Part shown: piece after piece, positions 34,922 to 43,761 of the stretch
Position numbering within the stretch: the stretch's first letter is position 1
Layout of the letters: each line of letters opens with the position of its first letter
Assembly (NCBI GenBank): GCA_014360205.1
Contig: JACIXZ010000002.1
Span: forward strand, 62,001 to 126,000
Origin: Tissierellales bacterium
GTDB taxonomy: Bacteria; Bacillota; Clostridia; Tissierellales; Tissierellaceae
Direction of reading: 5' to 3'
DNA: 64,000 nt
Program-made: the position numbers and the translations under genes
Notes under the pieces: model-generated
Database searches by the model: none
What the model was told of the DNA's origin: nothing
What the model saw: only the letters and a program-made list of their open reading frames with translations

Positions 34922-37561
34922 ATGAAAAAATTAGGGCTTCACGATATAAGGAAAGAATATTTAGAATTTTTTAGAGATAAAGGGCACTTAATAGCTCCTA
35001 GTTTTTCATTAGTGCCAAAGAATGACAAATCACTTTTACTAATTGGAGCTGGAATGGCACCTTTAAAACCTTATTTTACTGGTGAAAAAACACCTCCTAG
35101 TAAACGAATGGCAACATGTCAGAAATGTATTAGAACTGGTGATATAGACAATGTTGGGAGAACAGCTAGACATGCTACATTTTTTGAGATGCTAGGTAAT
35201 TTTTCTTTTGGAGATTATTTTAAAAAAGAGGCTATTTCATGGGCATGGGAATTTTTAACTGAGAGACTTGAACTTGATCCGAACGATTTGTGGGTAAGTG
35301 TATATCATGAAGATGATGAAGCTTATGAATTATGGAATAAGATGATAGGAATACCGGAAGATAAAATTGTTAGACTTGGCAAAGAAGATAATTTCTGGGA
35401 ACTAGAAGTAGGACCATCTGGGCCATGTTCAGAAATATATGTTGATAGAGGCCAGGCATATGGATGCGGCAAAGAAACATGTAAACCAGGTTGCGATTGC
35501 GATAGATTTTTAGAAGTATGGAATTTAGTTTTTACTCAATTTGATAAAGATGAAAATGGGATTTATCATCCACTTCCAAATCCAAATATTGATACTGGTA
35601 TGGGACTAGAAAGAATAGCAACTATAATGGAAAATACTGATAATATTTTCGAAATAGGAGCTATAAAAGACATATTAAATAAAGTATTGGAGATAAGCGG
35701 CTATAAATATGGATCTGATAAAGAAAAAGATATTTCCGTAAGGATAATTACAGATCATATTAGAGCTATTACTTTCCTTGTTAGCGATGGAGTAGTCCCA
35801 AGCAACGAAGGAAGAGGATATGTGCTTAGGAGACTGATTAGAAGGGCTTCAAGGCATGGCAAACTATTAGGGATTGAAGACACTTTCTTAGATAAAGTAG
35901 CAGATGTTGTAATCAATTCTTGGATGGTTGAGTACAAGGAACTTAAAGAAAATGAAACTCAAATTAAAAAAGTTATTTCAATAGAGGAAGAAAAATTTAA
36001 AGAGACTATAAATCAAGGCTTAAATATACTTGAAAATATGATTGAAGAACTATCTCAAAATAACAATAAAATTTTAGACGGGGAGAGAGCGTTTAAATTA
36101 TATGATACTTTTGGTTTTCCTCCAGAATTGACTTCAGAAATATTAAAAGAAAAAGGATTTGAGATAGATTTAGATGGTTTCAATAGATGCATGAGTGATC
36201 AGAGAGAAAGAGCAAGAAGGGCAAGAGAGGAAACTGACAGCGGTTGGGGAAACAAAGACAAAGATGATATAACTGTTGGCATAAAATCTAGTTTCATAGG
36301 ATATGAAACTTTAATGGCTAACACAATAGTAAATGCTATAATTAAGGACAATAATATAGTTGAAAAATTAGTAGAAGGTGAAAGTGGCTTTATTATACTA
36401 GAAGAAACTCCTTTTTATGGAGAATCAGGAGGACAAGTAGGAGATAAAGGATTAATAAAATTTGAAAATGGATTAGCTGTTGTTGAAGATACAAAAGTGA
36501 CTCCTTCAAAAACAATGATACATCATGTTGTTATCAAAAATGGAGAACTAAAAGTAGGGGACAATGTTTTTGCAGAAGTTGATGTTAATTTAAGAGAGTC
36601 AACAATGAGAAACCATTCTGCTACACACTTATTGCATAAGGCTCTAAGAAATGTATTAGGAAACCATGTTAGTCAGGCAGGCTCATTGGTAACTCCAACA
36701 AGGTTAAGATTTGATTTTACACATTTTGAACCTTTAACAAAAGACCAAATTAGAAAGATTGAAGAAATTGTAAATAATGAGATATTAAAGGCTCAAGAAG
36801 TTAAGACTGAAATAATGACACTCAGAGATGCTCAAGAAAAGGGAATTATTGGATTGTTTGAAGAAAAATATGGTGAATATGTAAGAGTTGTAAGCATCGG
36901 GAATTTTTCACAAGAGCTTTGTGGAGGTACTCATGTGAAAAATTCAGGTCAAATTGGTATGTTTAAGATATTATCAGAATCAAGTGTAGCTAGTGGAGTT
37001 AGAAGGATAGAAGCATTAACAGGATTTAATGTATATCAATACATTTATGAATTAGAAGAAAATATTAATAAAATCGCCTCAACAGTTGGAGGTAATAAGC
37101 AAAACGTTGTTGAAAAGGTATCTTTAATTATAGAAGAATCAAAAAATAAAGAACTTGAAATTAAGAATTTAAGAAAAAAATTAATTTTAGATTCCGTTGA
37201 CGATATAATAAATAAAGCAAAAACGATTGGTAATTTAAGACTAATCATTCATGATTGTGAGGATATGTCTCCACAAGAGATGAGAGAATTAGGTGATATC
37301 ATAAAATCAAAACTAAATGATGGAGTTATATTCTTAGTGTCTCGTGATGAAGATAAAATAGTTTTCATATCTATGGCTACAGAAAAGGCAGTTGAATTAG
37401 GAGTAAATGTTGGAGTTTTAGTAAAACATGCATCAAACGTTGTTGGAGGCAACGGAGGAGGAAGAAAAGACCTTGCTCAAGGTGGAGGAAAATTTGCAGA
37501 TAAATTAGATGATGCTTTAAAAGAAATAGAAATACTTTTAAGAGAACAATTAAAAATATAA
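34922..37561 (+). CDS. alaS: Alanyl-tRNA synthetase
   Basis: This 879-residue class II synthetase has the N-terminal catalytic core (HLIAPSFSLVP, motif 2 MATCQKCIRTGDIDNVGRTARHATFFEMLGNFSFGDYF, and GTGMGLER-like NIDTGMGLERIATI), the editing domain with HSATHLLHKALR and CGGTHVKNSGQIG as zinc ligands, and the glycine-rich C-Ala domain (NVVGGNGGGRKDLAQGGG). It has its own promoter and begins a conserved alaS-ireB-ruvX block. Confidence 0.97.
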   Translation: MKKLGLHDIRKEYLEFFRDKGHLIAPSFSLVPKNDKSLLLIGAGMAPLKPYFTGEKTPPSKRMATCQKCIRTGDIDNVGRTARHATFFEMLGNFSFGDYFKKEAISWAWEFLTERLELDPNDLWVSVYHEDDEAYELWNKMIGIPEDKIVRLGKEDNFWELEVGPSGPCSEIYVDRGQAYGCGKETCKPGCDCDRFLEVWNLVFTQFDKDENGIYHPLPNPNIDTGMGLERIATIMENTDNIFEIGAIKDILNKVLEISGYKYGSDKEKDISVRIITDHIRAITFLVSDGVVPSNEGRGYVLRRLIRRASRHGKLLGIEDTFLDKVADVVINSWMVEYKELKENETQIKKVISIEEEKFKETINQGLNILENMIEELSQNNNKILDGERAFKLYDTFGFPPELTSEILKEKGFEIDLDGFNRCMSDQRERARRAREETDSGWGNKDKDDITVGIKSSFIGYETLMANTIVNAIIKDNNIVEKLVEGESGFIILEETPFYGESGGQVGDKGLIKFENGLAVVEDTKVTPSKTMIHHVVIKNGELKVGDNVFAEVDVNLRESTMRNHSATHLLHKALRNVLGNHVSQAGSLVTPTRLRFDFTHFEPLTKDQIRKIEEIVNNEILKAQEVKTEIMTLRDAQEKGIIGLFEEKYGEYVRVVSIGNFSQELCGGTHVKNSGQIGMFKILSESSVASGVRRIEALTGFNVYQYIYELEENINKIASTVGGNKQNVVEKVSLIIEESKNKELEIKNLRKKLILDSVDDIINKAKTIGNLRLIIHDCEDMSPQEMRELGDIIKSKLNDGVIFLVSRDEDKIVFISMATEKAVELGVNVGVLVKHASNVVGGNGGGRKDLAQGGGKFADKLDDALKEIEILLREQLKI

Positions 37562-37585
37562 TTTTGGAAATATTTATCGATTTTA

Positions 37586-37594
37586 TGATATAAT
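37586..37594 (+). promoter_or_regulatory. Extended -10 promoter of ireB
   Basis: TGATATAAT is an extended -10 with a perfect hexamer. A TTGGAA lies 19 bases upstream, longer than ideal. Confidence 0.5.
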
Positions 37595-37613
37595 AATGTA
37601 AAGGGGTGGTAAT

Positions 37614-37889
37614 GTGGATAGGAAAAAAGAAGTTAAAATGAATGAGACAGTTAAATTTGAAGCCACGAAAGAAAATCCGACTGAACCAAGAGAGATATTG
37701 CTTTCGGTATTCAAATCATTAGAAGAGAAAGGATACAATCCTATCAATCAAATTATAGGTTATATCCTATCCGGGGACCCTACCTATATTACAAGCCACA
37801 ATAACGCAAGAAATCTGATAAGAAAGATAGAGAGAGACGAGCTATTAGAAGAAATTTTAAGAGCATATTTGGAGACTAATAAAGACTAG
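37614..37889 (+). CDS. ireB: IreB family regulatory phosphoprotein (DUF965)
   Basis: This 91-residue protein contains [50 protein letters not shown], the whole diagnostic DUF965 pattern. In Enterococcus, IreB is a substrate of the PASTA kinase IreK and affects cephalosporin resistance; the role here is inferred from family. The threonines near the N-terminus (about 11-23) are candidates for phosphorylation. A GTG start at 37614 follows AAGGGGTGG. It lies between alaS and ruvX, its normal location. Confidence 0.93.
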   Translation: MDRKKEVKMNETVKFEATKENPTEPREILLSVFKSLEEKGYNPINQIIGYILSGDPTYITSHNNARNLIRKIERDELLEEILRAYLETNKD

Positions 37890-37897
37890 TTTTTTAG

Positions 37898-37926
37898 ATG
37901 GATGGCTTTCGCTATCCATTTATTTA
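37898..37926 (+). terminator. Probable terminator after ireB
   Basis: ATGGATGGC (37898-37906) pairs with 37911-37919 (one G-U pair) over TTTC and is followed by TTATTTAT. The T tract is interrupted, so termination may be partial. Confidence 0.5.
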
Positions 37927-37950
37927 TGTTAATAGCGAAGGAAAGAGAAA

Positions 37951-38901
37951 ATGTTGGAAAAAAGAGAATTAGGTAACACTGGGCTGTATGTGTCAAATTT
38001 ATGTTTTGGCTCTTTAACTATGACGCCTTTTCAAGCGAATTTATCAATAAAAGATGGAGCTTATCTGATAAAATATGCTTATGAAAGAGGTATAAATTTT
38101 CTGGATACTGCAGAAATTTATGATAATTATGCTTATGTTAAAGAGGGATTAAAGGGTATAGATAGAGAAAAATATGTGATAGCTACCAAGACATATGCTT
38201 ATAATAAGGAATTAGCTAAAAGAAGTTTAGATAAGGCTTTAAGAGAAATTGGCACTGATTATATTGATGTGTTTCTGCTTCATGAACAAGAAAGCGAATA
38301 TACTGTAAAAGGCCATTATGAAGCTATTGAATTTTTTTTAAAAGCAAAAGAAGAAGGTAAAATAAAAGCTATTGGATTGTCTACACATAGAGTTATGGGA
38401 GCTAAAGCTCTTTTAAAATACAAAGAGCTAGATATAGTTCACCCCTTAGTGAATATGAATGGTATAGGGATACATGATGGAACGATCAATGATATGCTGG
38501 ATGTTCTGGAAATTTTGTACAGCCTTGGCAAAGGAATATATAGCATGAAAGCTCTTGGTGGAGGACATCTGATAAACAAAGCAGAAGAAGCTATAAAGTT
38601 TGTGAAAGACATTCCATTTATACAATCTATAGCTATAGGCATGCAATCTATTGAAGAAATAGATGCTAATATTCAGATAATGGAGCATAACAGTATTGAT
38701 TTTTACACATTGAGTAAATTGAGAACAAAGAATCGAAAGCTAATTGTAGCAGATTACTGTATAGGTTGTAGAAAATGTGAGGATAGATGCAATCAGGAAG
38801 GGATTAAAGTAATAAACGGAAGAGCTATACCAAATGATAATTGCATATTATGTGGTTATTGTGCAACTGTGTGTCCGGAATTTTGTATTAAAGTTATTTA
38901 G
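37951..38901 (+). CDS. Aldo/keto reductase with C-terminal 4Fe-4S ferredoxin domain
   Basis: This 316-residue protein has an AKR barrel (about 1-260) beginning KRELGNTGLYVSNLCFGSLTM with FLDTAEIYDNY holding the catalytic aspartate and tyrosine, and a C-terminal domain with two four-cysteine motifs (CIGCRKCEDRC and CILCGYCATVC). Two [4Fe-4S] clusters would let the barrel exchange electrons with ferredoxin. Substrate is unknown; the HSTHR-like GLSTHR segment is common in the clostridial family. AAGGAAAG precedes the ATG. Confidence 0.88.
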   Translation: MLEKRELGNTGLYVSNLCFGSLTMTPFQANLSIKDGAYLIKYAYERGINFLDTAEIYDNYAYVKEGLKGIDREKYVIATKTYAYNKELAKRSLDKALREIGTDYIDVFLLHEQESEYTVKGHYEAIEFFLKAKEEGKIKAIGLSTHRVMGAKALLKYKELDIVHPLVNMNGIGIHDGTINDMLDVLEILYSLGKGIYSMKALGGGHLINKAEEAIKFVKDIPFIQSIAIGMQSIEEIDANIQIMEHNSIDFYTLSKLRTKNRKLIVADYCIGCRKCEDRCNQEGIKVINGRAIPNDNCILCGYCATVCPEFCIKVI

Positions 38902-38909
38902 GAGTGTAT

Positions 38910-39320
38910 ATGGAAAGAATATTAGGATTGGATATTGGAGAAAAGAGAATAGGGGTTGCTTTAAGTGATCCTTTAGCTATGACTGCACAAGGGTTTAAGA
39001 CAATAAATCGAGTTTCTATGAAGAAAGATATAGAAGAGATTGAAAAAATTATAAATGATTATGAAATCAAAAAAATAGTTGTCGGATTACCATTAAATAT
39101 GGATGGTAGTATAGGAGATTCTTGTGAAATAGTTAAGAAATTTTCAGAGAAGTTAAGAAACAAATTTAATTTGGAAATCATCTATATCGATGAAAGGTTA
39201 ACAACAGTATCTGCTACTAGAGTGCTTTTAGAGGCAGATGTAAAAAGAAAAAATAGAAAAAATGTAGTAGACAAGATAGCTGCATCATATATACTACAGA
39301 GCTATTTGGATAAAAAATAA
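38910..39320 (+). CDS. ruvX: RuvX (YqgF) family nuclease
   Basis: This 136-residue RNase H-fold protein has the catalytic segments LGLDIGEKRIGVALSDP (5-21), VVGLPLNMDG, IYIDERLTT and the C-terminal DKIAASYIL. Members are putative Holliday junction resolvases and are linked to pre-16S rRNA processing. ATG 38910 is better spaced from GGAG at 38901-38904 than the in-frame GTG at 38904. The gene directly follows the aldo/keto reductase. Confidence 0.92.
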   Translation: MERILGLDIGEKRIGVALSDPLAMTAQGFKTINRVSMKKDIEEIEKIINDYEIKKIVVGLPLNMDGSIGDSCEIVKKFSEKLRNKFNLEIIYIDERLTTVSATRVLLEADVKRKNRKNVVDKIAASYILQSYLDKK

Positions 39321-39330
39321 GGAGGATAAG

Positions 39331-39579
39331 ATGCAACAAAAAGCTGTATTTTACGATGAATTAGGCAATGAAATTGAATTCTTAGTTAAAGCTAAATTTA
39401 GCATAGATGATGTAGACTATGTGGTTTTGCTACCTAGTGGAGACATTGATTCTCCGACATATATACTAAAAATTGATTTAGATGAGAATGGGAATGAGAT
39501 TTTGGTAGGAATTGACGATGAAGAACTAGAAGAGGCAAAAGAAGTATACGAAGAGTTGATGAAAGAACAACTACAATAG
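39331..39579 (+). CDS. DUF1292 protein (YrzB family)
   Basis: This 82-residue acidic protein has the DUF1292 pattern: a FYDELGNEIEFLVKAKFSIDDVDYVVLLP core followed by an acidic end (GIDDEELEEAKEVYEEL). Function is unknown. It occurs after ruvX in many Firmicutes (yrzB in B. subtilis). AAGGAGG lies 8 bases before the ATG. Confidence 0.9.
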   Translation: MQQKAVFYDELGNEIEFLVKAKFSIDDVDYVVLLPSGDIDSPTYILKIDLDENGNEILVGIDDEELEEAKEVYEELMKEQLQ

Positions 39580-39593
39580 GTGGTGTCTTTAAC

Positions 39594-40052
39594 GTGGATA
39601 AAGGGATAGAAAAATATTTGTATACATTACAACAGAGAGGCTATAAATCTACAAACCAAAGAGAAGAGATATTGAATATATTACTCGATAATAAAAATGA
39701 ACATCTTAGTTGTGAAGATGTTCATAAGATAATCTCTATGAACGATAAAGAAGTAGGTATAGCTACAGTATATAGAACATTGCAACTCTTCGAGAAACTA
39801 GGCATTGTTTATAAAATTAATTTTGATGATGGGGTTGCTAGGTATGAATTAAATACTGAAACAGAGAATCACCATCATCATCATTTAATATGTACAGAGT
39901 GCGGAAAAGTAACTGAAGTTAAATTAGATTTATTAGAATCGTTAGAGAAAGAAATAGAAATAGAAGAAGATTTCATTATCAGCGATCACGATGTGAAATT
40001 TTATGGAATTTGTAAAGAATGTAAAGATAATTATCGAAAAAAATGGGAGTGA
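39594..40052 (+). CDS. Fur family transcriptional regulator
   Basis: This 152-residue regulator has a winged helix (about 10-85, with STNQREEILNILL and GIATVYRTLQLFEKLGIV) and a dimerisation domain with metal ligands NHHHHHLICTEC and a second CxxC in GICKEC. The two CxxC pairs make a structural zinc site. Fur, PerR and Zur cannot be distinguished safely from sequence; the histidine-rich loop is typical of Fur. The start is GTG at 39594 with AGGTGGTG upstream. Confidence 0.9.
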   Translation: MDKGIEKYLYTLQQRGYKSTNQREEILNILLDNKNEHLSCEDVHKIISMNDKEVGIATVYRTLQLFEKLGIVYKINFDDGVARYELNTETENHHHHHLICTECGKVTEVKLDLLESLEKEIEIEEDFIISDHDVKFYGICKECKDNYRKKWE

Positions 40053-40056
40053 TATA

Positions 40057-41718
40057 GTGGCAAAAGAAAGTAAATTAAAAATCATTCCCTTAGGAGGACT
40101 AGGGGAAATAGGAAAAAACATGACTGTGTACGAATATAAGGATAGTATAGTCATAGTTGATTGTGGAATGACATTTCCTGGCGATGAGATGCTAGGGGTA
40201 GATGTGGTTATACCTGATATAACTTATCTTATGAAGAATAAAGACAAAATAAAAGGATTGCTTTTAACTCATGGACATGAAGATCATATTGGGGCAATTC
40301 CTTATTTATTAAAGAAAATTGATATGCCGATTTATGGGACAAAATTAACTATAGGATTGTTGTATAATAAATTGAAAGAGCATAATTTGGAAAATACAAA
40401 TCTGTATACGGTAAAACATGGAGAAAAAGTCAAACTAGGATATTTTGATGTTGAATTTATTAGAACAACGCATAGTATACCTGATTCAGCTGCTTTGGCA
40501 ATAACTTCACCAATCGGAACCGTTATACAAACAGGAGACTTCAAGGTTGACTTTACTCCGATTTCAGGGGATATTATGGATTTGAATAGATTTGCTGAGT
40601 TGGGAAACAAGGGTGTATTGGCTTTGCTTTCCGATTCAACAAATGTTGTAAGACCTGGCTATACTTTAAGCGAAAGGACTGTAGGCGAAACATTTAGAGA
40701 TTTATTTTATAAGGCTGAAGGTAGAATTATAGTAGCTACCTTTGCATCAAATGTATATAGAATTCAACAAATAATTGATGCTGCTGAGTTGAATTCTAGA
40801 AAAGTAATCATATCTGGTAGATCCATGGTAAATACTGTAAATGTAGCACATGAGCTTGGATATTTAAGGATAAAACCTGATACAATGATAGATATAAACG
40901 ATATGAATAAATATAATAAAAAGGATATTGTAATTATAACAACAGGAAGTCAAGGCGAGCCAATGAGTGCTCTAACAAGGATTGCAAATAATGAACACAG
41001 AAAAATTGAGCTTATGTCTGATGATATGGTTATCATATCTGCTACACCTATTCCTGGAAATGAAATTACCGTTTCAAAAGTAATAAATAAATTACTTGAA
41101 AAAGGGACTAATGTGATATATGAAGCATTAGCAGACATACATGTTTCAGGACATGCTTGCCAGGAAGAACTAAAATTAATTCATAGCCTTGTGAAACCAA
41201 AATATTTTATACCAGTTCATGGGGAGACAAGGCACTTAAAACTTCATGCAGATATTAGCCATGCTCTTGGTACACCAAAAGAAAATATATTTATATTAGA
41301 AAATGGGCAAACTATTGAATTTACTAAAGAAGGCGCTAAACTAGGAGCAATTGTGCAAGCAGGAAATATTCTAGTTGATGGTTTAGGTGTCGGAGATGTA
41401 GGAAATATAGTTTTAAGAGATAGAAAACATCTTTCTGAAGATGGTTTAATAGTAGTAGTAGTTACAATTAACAAACAGACAGGTGCAGTTGAATCAGGTC
41501 CTGATATAGTATCTAGGGGATTTGTATATGTAAGAGAGTCTGAAGAATTAATTGAAGAAGTTAGAAAAATTGTTAAACAAACTTTAGATCAGTGTGAAGC
41601 TAAGAAAATAAATGATTGGTCAGCTATAAAGTCAAATATTAGAGATGATTTAAGAACCTATTTATATACGACGATAAAAAGAAATCCAATGATATTGCCT
41701 ATAATTATGGAGGTTTAA
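40057..41718 (+). CDS. rnj: Ribonuclease J
   Basis: This 553-residue metallo-beta-lactamase-fold ribonuclease (beta-CASP) matures and degrades RNA from 5' ends. It has LTHGHEDHIGA with H72, H74, D76 and H77, LLSDSTN and SGRSM in the beta-CASP domain, PVHGETRHL and a C-terminal domain. The GTG at 40057 with GGGAG upstream is chosen, 4 bases after the fur stop; a longer reading from ATG 40003 would overlap fur and has no site. Confidence 0.95.
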   Translation: MAKESKLKIIPLGGLGEIGKNMTVYEYKDSIVIVDCGMTFPGDEMLGVDVVIPDITYLMKNKDKIKGLLLTHGHEDHIGAIPYLLKKIDMPIYGTKLTIGLLYNKLKEHNLENTNLYTVKHGEKVKLGYFDVEFIRTTHSIPDSAALAITSPIGTVIQTGDFKVDFTPISGDIMDLNRFAELGNKGVLALLSDSTNVVRPGYTLSERTVGETFRDLFYKAEGRIIVATFASNVYRIQQIIDAAELNSRKVIISGRSMVNTVNVAHELGYLRIKPDTMIDINDMNKYNKKDIVIITTGSQGEPMSALTRIANNEHRKIELMSDDMVIISATPIPGNEITVSKVINKLLEKGTNVIYEALADIHVSGHACQEELKLIHSLVKPKYFIPVHGETRHLKLHADISHALGTPKENIFILENGQTIEFTKEGAKLGAIVQAGNILVDGLGVGDVGNIVLRDRKHLSEDGLIVVVVTINKQTGAVESGPDIVSRGFVYVRESEELIEEVRKIVKQTLDQCEAKKINDWSAIKSNIRDDLRTYLYTTIKRNPMILPIIMEV

Positions 41719-41721
41719 AAA

Positions 41722-42009
41722 ATGACAACCAGGCTGTTAATGTATTTAGCGATAATTATTTTAGGTGGTTTGATTGGTGCAAATATAAAGCTGAAAGAAA
41801 ATTTTATAAAAAGATTAGGCAGTTTACAAACTGCCTGTCTGCTTTTTTTACTTTTTGTCATGGGTATAAAAATTGGAATGGATGATAAAGTCATAAATTC
41901 ATTTCTATCCATAGGATTAAATGCTACAGTAATTAGCATATTCACAATTGGATTTAGCATAATTTTTACATTTATTGTAAATAAACTATTTTTTGGAGGC
42001 AAACAATGA
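41722..42009 (+). CDS. LysO family transporter, N-terminal half protein
   Basis: This 95-residue protein has three hydrophobic segments (about 4-20, 35-50, 60-88) and matches the N-terminal part of DUF340/LysO exporters, with LLFVMGIKIGMDDKV as the family signature. LysO of E. coli exports lysine and thialysine as one chain of about 300 residues. Here the family is split: this small protein and the downstream one overlap in ATGA and together make the full length. GGAGG precedes the ATG. Confidence 0.8.
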   Translation: MTTRLLMYLAIIILGGLIGANIKLKENFIKRLGSLQTACLLFLLFVMGIKIGMDDKVINSFLSIGLNATVISIFTIGFSIIFTFIVNKLFFGGKQ

Positions 42010-42599
42010 CATTCAGAATTATTATAGCTGTTATACTTGGAATTATATCAGGATATTTCGTGTTGCCAAAAGATATTCTAAATTATGCAGATTACATAAT
42101 AGATTTAGGTTTGATTTTGCTATTATTTTTTGTTGGTATTGATATAGGGTTAAATAAATCTGTATTTAGCAGAATAAAAGCTAAAGGGATTAAGATATTA
42201 TTGGTACCAATAGCTATAATAGCAGGAAGCATTTTAGGATCAGCTATCGCAGGAGTGATACTTAAGTTACCTTTTAATGAAGCAGGAGCAATCGGAGCGG
42301 GATTAGGGTGGTATTCATTATCCTCTATACTTATAGCAAGTTATTCTAGTGAATTGTCTGCATTAGCATTTATTTCTAACGTGATAAGGGAGCTTATCGC
42401 AATAATGATAATCCCTATAATAGCTAATAAGATAGGGTTTATTGAAGCAATTGCACCAGCAGGAGCTACAGCTATGGATACAAGTTTGCCAATAATTTCT
42501 AAATCAACTGACTCTGAAATTACTTTGATAGCATTTATAACTGGAGCAATTTGCACTTTTGCAGTACCTATCTTAGTTCCATTTATTCTAAATCTATAA
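42006..42599 (+). CDS. LysO family transporter, C-terminal half protein
   Basis: This 197-residue membrane protein has about six helices and the LysO signature LLFFVGIDIGLNKSVF near 40 and AIGAGLGWYSLSSILI near 95. It overlaps the preceding half by 4 bases and is surely translated with it. Lysine or another cationic amino acid is the likely exported substrate from family knowledge, which fits a cell fermenting amino acids; the sequence does not prove it. Confidence 0.82.
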   Translation: MTFRIIIAVILGIISGYFVLPKDILNYADYIIDLGLILLLFFVGIDIGLNKSVFSRIKAKGIKILLVPIAIIAGSILGSAIAGVILKLPFNEAGAIGAGLGWYSLSSILIASYSSELSALAFISNVIRELIAIMIIPIIANKIGFIEAIAPAGATAMDTSLPIISKSTDSEITLIAFITGAICTFAVPILVPFILNL

Positions 42600-42612
42600 G
42601 GAGAAATAATTT

Positions 42613-43110
42613 ATGAAGATGAATATAAAATATTTAACAAAAGCTAGTTTAATAGCTGCAATATACATAGTTTTAATTATACTTCAAGCTTTGCCATTTC
42701 CAATATTAAATTTAACTTATGGACCTGTGCAATTGCGAATTGCTGAAGGGCTTGCACTTCTGCCTTTTGTTGAATCTGCTGCAGTTCCAGGTTTATTTGT
42801 TGGAGTTTTACTTTCAAATGTTTTACTTGCTCCATATTCTGGCTTTGGATTAGTAGATATAATTGGGGGTTCATTAGTCACACTAATAGCAGCTTTTTTA
42901 ACCTCTAAAGCTAAAAATAAATTTTTAGCAATATCCTCTCCTGTTTTATTAAATGGATTAATTGTCTCAATTTGGGTTTCTTATTTTACTAAGATTCCAT
43001 ATATATATACAGTTATAGGAATAAGCTTAGGCGAATTAGCTTCTGTTCTTATATTTGGAAACATAATTCTTTATGTATATGACAAAGCTTCAAGGTATAA
43101 GGAATGGTAG
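42613..43110 (+). CDS. queT: QueT family transporter (ECF-type S component)
   Basis: This 165-residue protein has about five to six helices and the QueT pattern: ALPFPILNLTYGPVQLRIAEGLALLPF, SAAVPGLFVGVLLSNVL and YSGFGLVDIIGGSLVTLIAAFL. QueT is thought to be the substrate-binding component of an ECF importer for queuosine precursors. The energising EcfA and EcfT are not nearby, as usual for shared modules. No preQ1 riboswitch is evident upstream, where the LysO gene lies only 13 bases away. Confidence 0.88.
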   Translation: MKMNIKYLTKASLIAAIYIVLIILQALPFPILNLTYGPVQLRIAEGLALLPFVESAAVPGLFVGVLLSNVLLAPYSGFGLVDIIGGSLVTLIAAFLTSKAKNKFLAISSPVLLNGLIVSIWVSYFTKIPYIYTVIGISLGELASVLIFGNIILYVYDKASRYKEW

Positions 43111-43111
43111 T

Positions 43112-43759
43112 ATGACAAATATTGTGGATGAAAATATCATTAAGTATATCCAAGAATTACATAATGAAAAAATAGAGATTCTAAATGAATTAAGAAAGTA
43201 TGCTGATTTTAATAATATTCCTATTTTACAGCCAGAAACTGAACAACTAATGAGAGTTTTATTGAAAATACTAAAACCTAAAGAGATATTAGAAATCGGC
43301 ACTGCAATAGGATACTCTAGTATAATGATGTCACAAAATCTAGGAGATGAGTTTAGGATTACAACCATAGAAATCAATCCTCAACTTGTCGATATAGCAT
43401 TAAAAAATATCAAGAATGCTAATTTAGAAAATCATATTCAAGTTATAGAAGGAGATGCAGCTTTAGTTATGCCTCATTTAACCAAGGAATATGACTTGAT
43501 ATTTATAGATGCGAATAAGTCTAAGTATATAGATTATTTTAATATGGGATCTAAGCTATTAAAAAAAGGTGGTATTATAATTTCTGATAATGTATTATTT
43601 AAAGGAATGACAGCTAGTGATGGCCCAGTAAAAAGAAGGAAACGGACAATAGTAGAAAACATGAGAAATTACCTCAAACATATAACAAATATTGATGGAT
43701 ATGAAACCTCTATTATACCGATAGGCGATGGAATAGCATTAACATATAAGGAGGATTAA
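43112..43759 (+). CDS. trmR: tRNA 5-hydroxyuridine methyltransferase TrmR (YrrM-type O-methyltransferase)
   Basis: This 215-residue SAM enzyme has the loop ILEIGTAIGYSSIMM near 55-70, YDLIFIDANKSKY as the metal-binding segment and ISDNVLFKGM. In B. subtilis TrmR (YrrM) methylates 5-hydroxyuridine-34 to 5-methoxyuridine and lies next to the U32 genes trhP, as here. ATG 43112 has AAGGAA 7 bases upstream; the longer reading from 43073 overlaps queT and is rejected. A catechol-type O-methyltransferase is the alternative, but context favours tRNA. Confidence 0.85.
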   Translation: MTNIVDENIIKYIQELHNEKIEILNELRKYADFNNIPILQPETEQLMRVLLKILKPKEILEIGTAIGYSSIMMSQNLGDEFRITTIEINPQLVDIALKNIKNANLENHIQVIEGDAALVMPHLTKEYDLIFIDANKSKYIDYFNMGSKLLKKGGIIISDNVLFKGMTASDGPVKRRKRTIVENMRNYLKHITNIDGYETSIIPIGDGIALTYKED

Positions 43760-43761
43760 GA

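Noticed and set aside
42590-42613. Possible preQ1 riboswitch before queT
   Set aside because: Only 13 bases separate queT from the preceding coding sequence and no preQ1 motif is visible.
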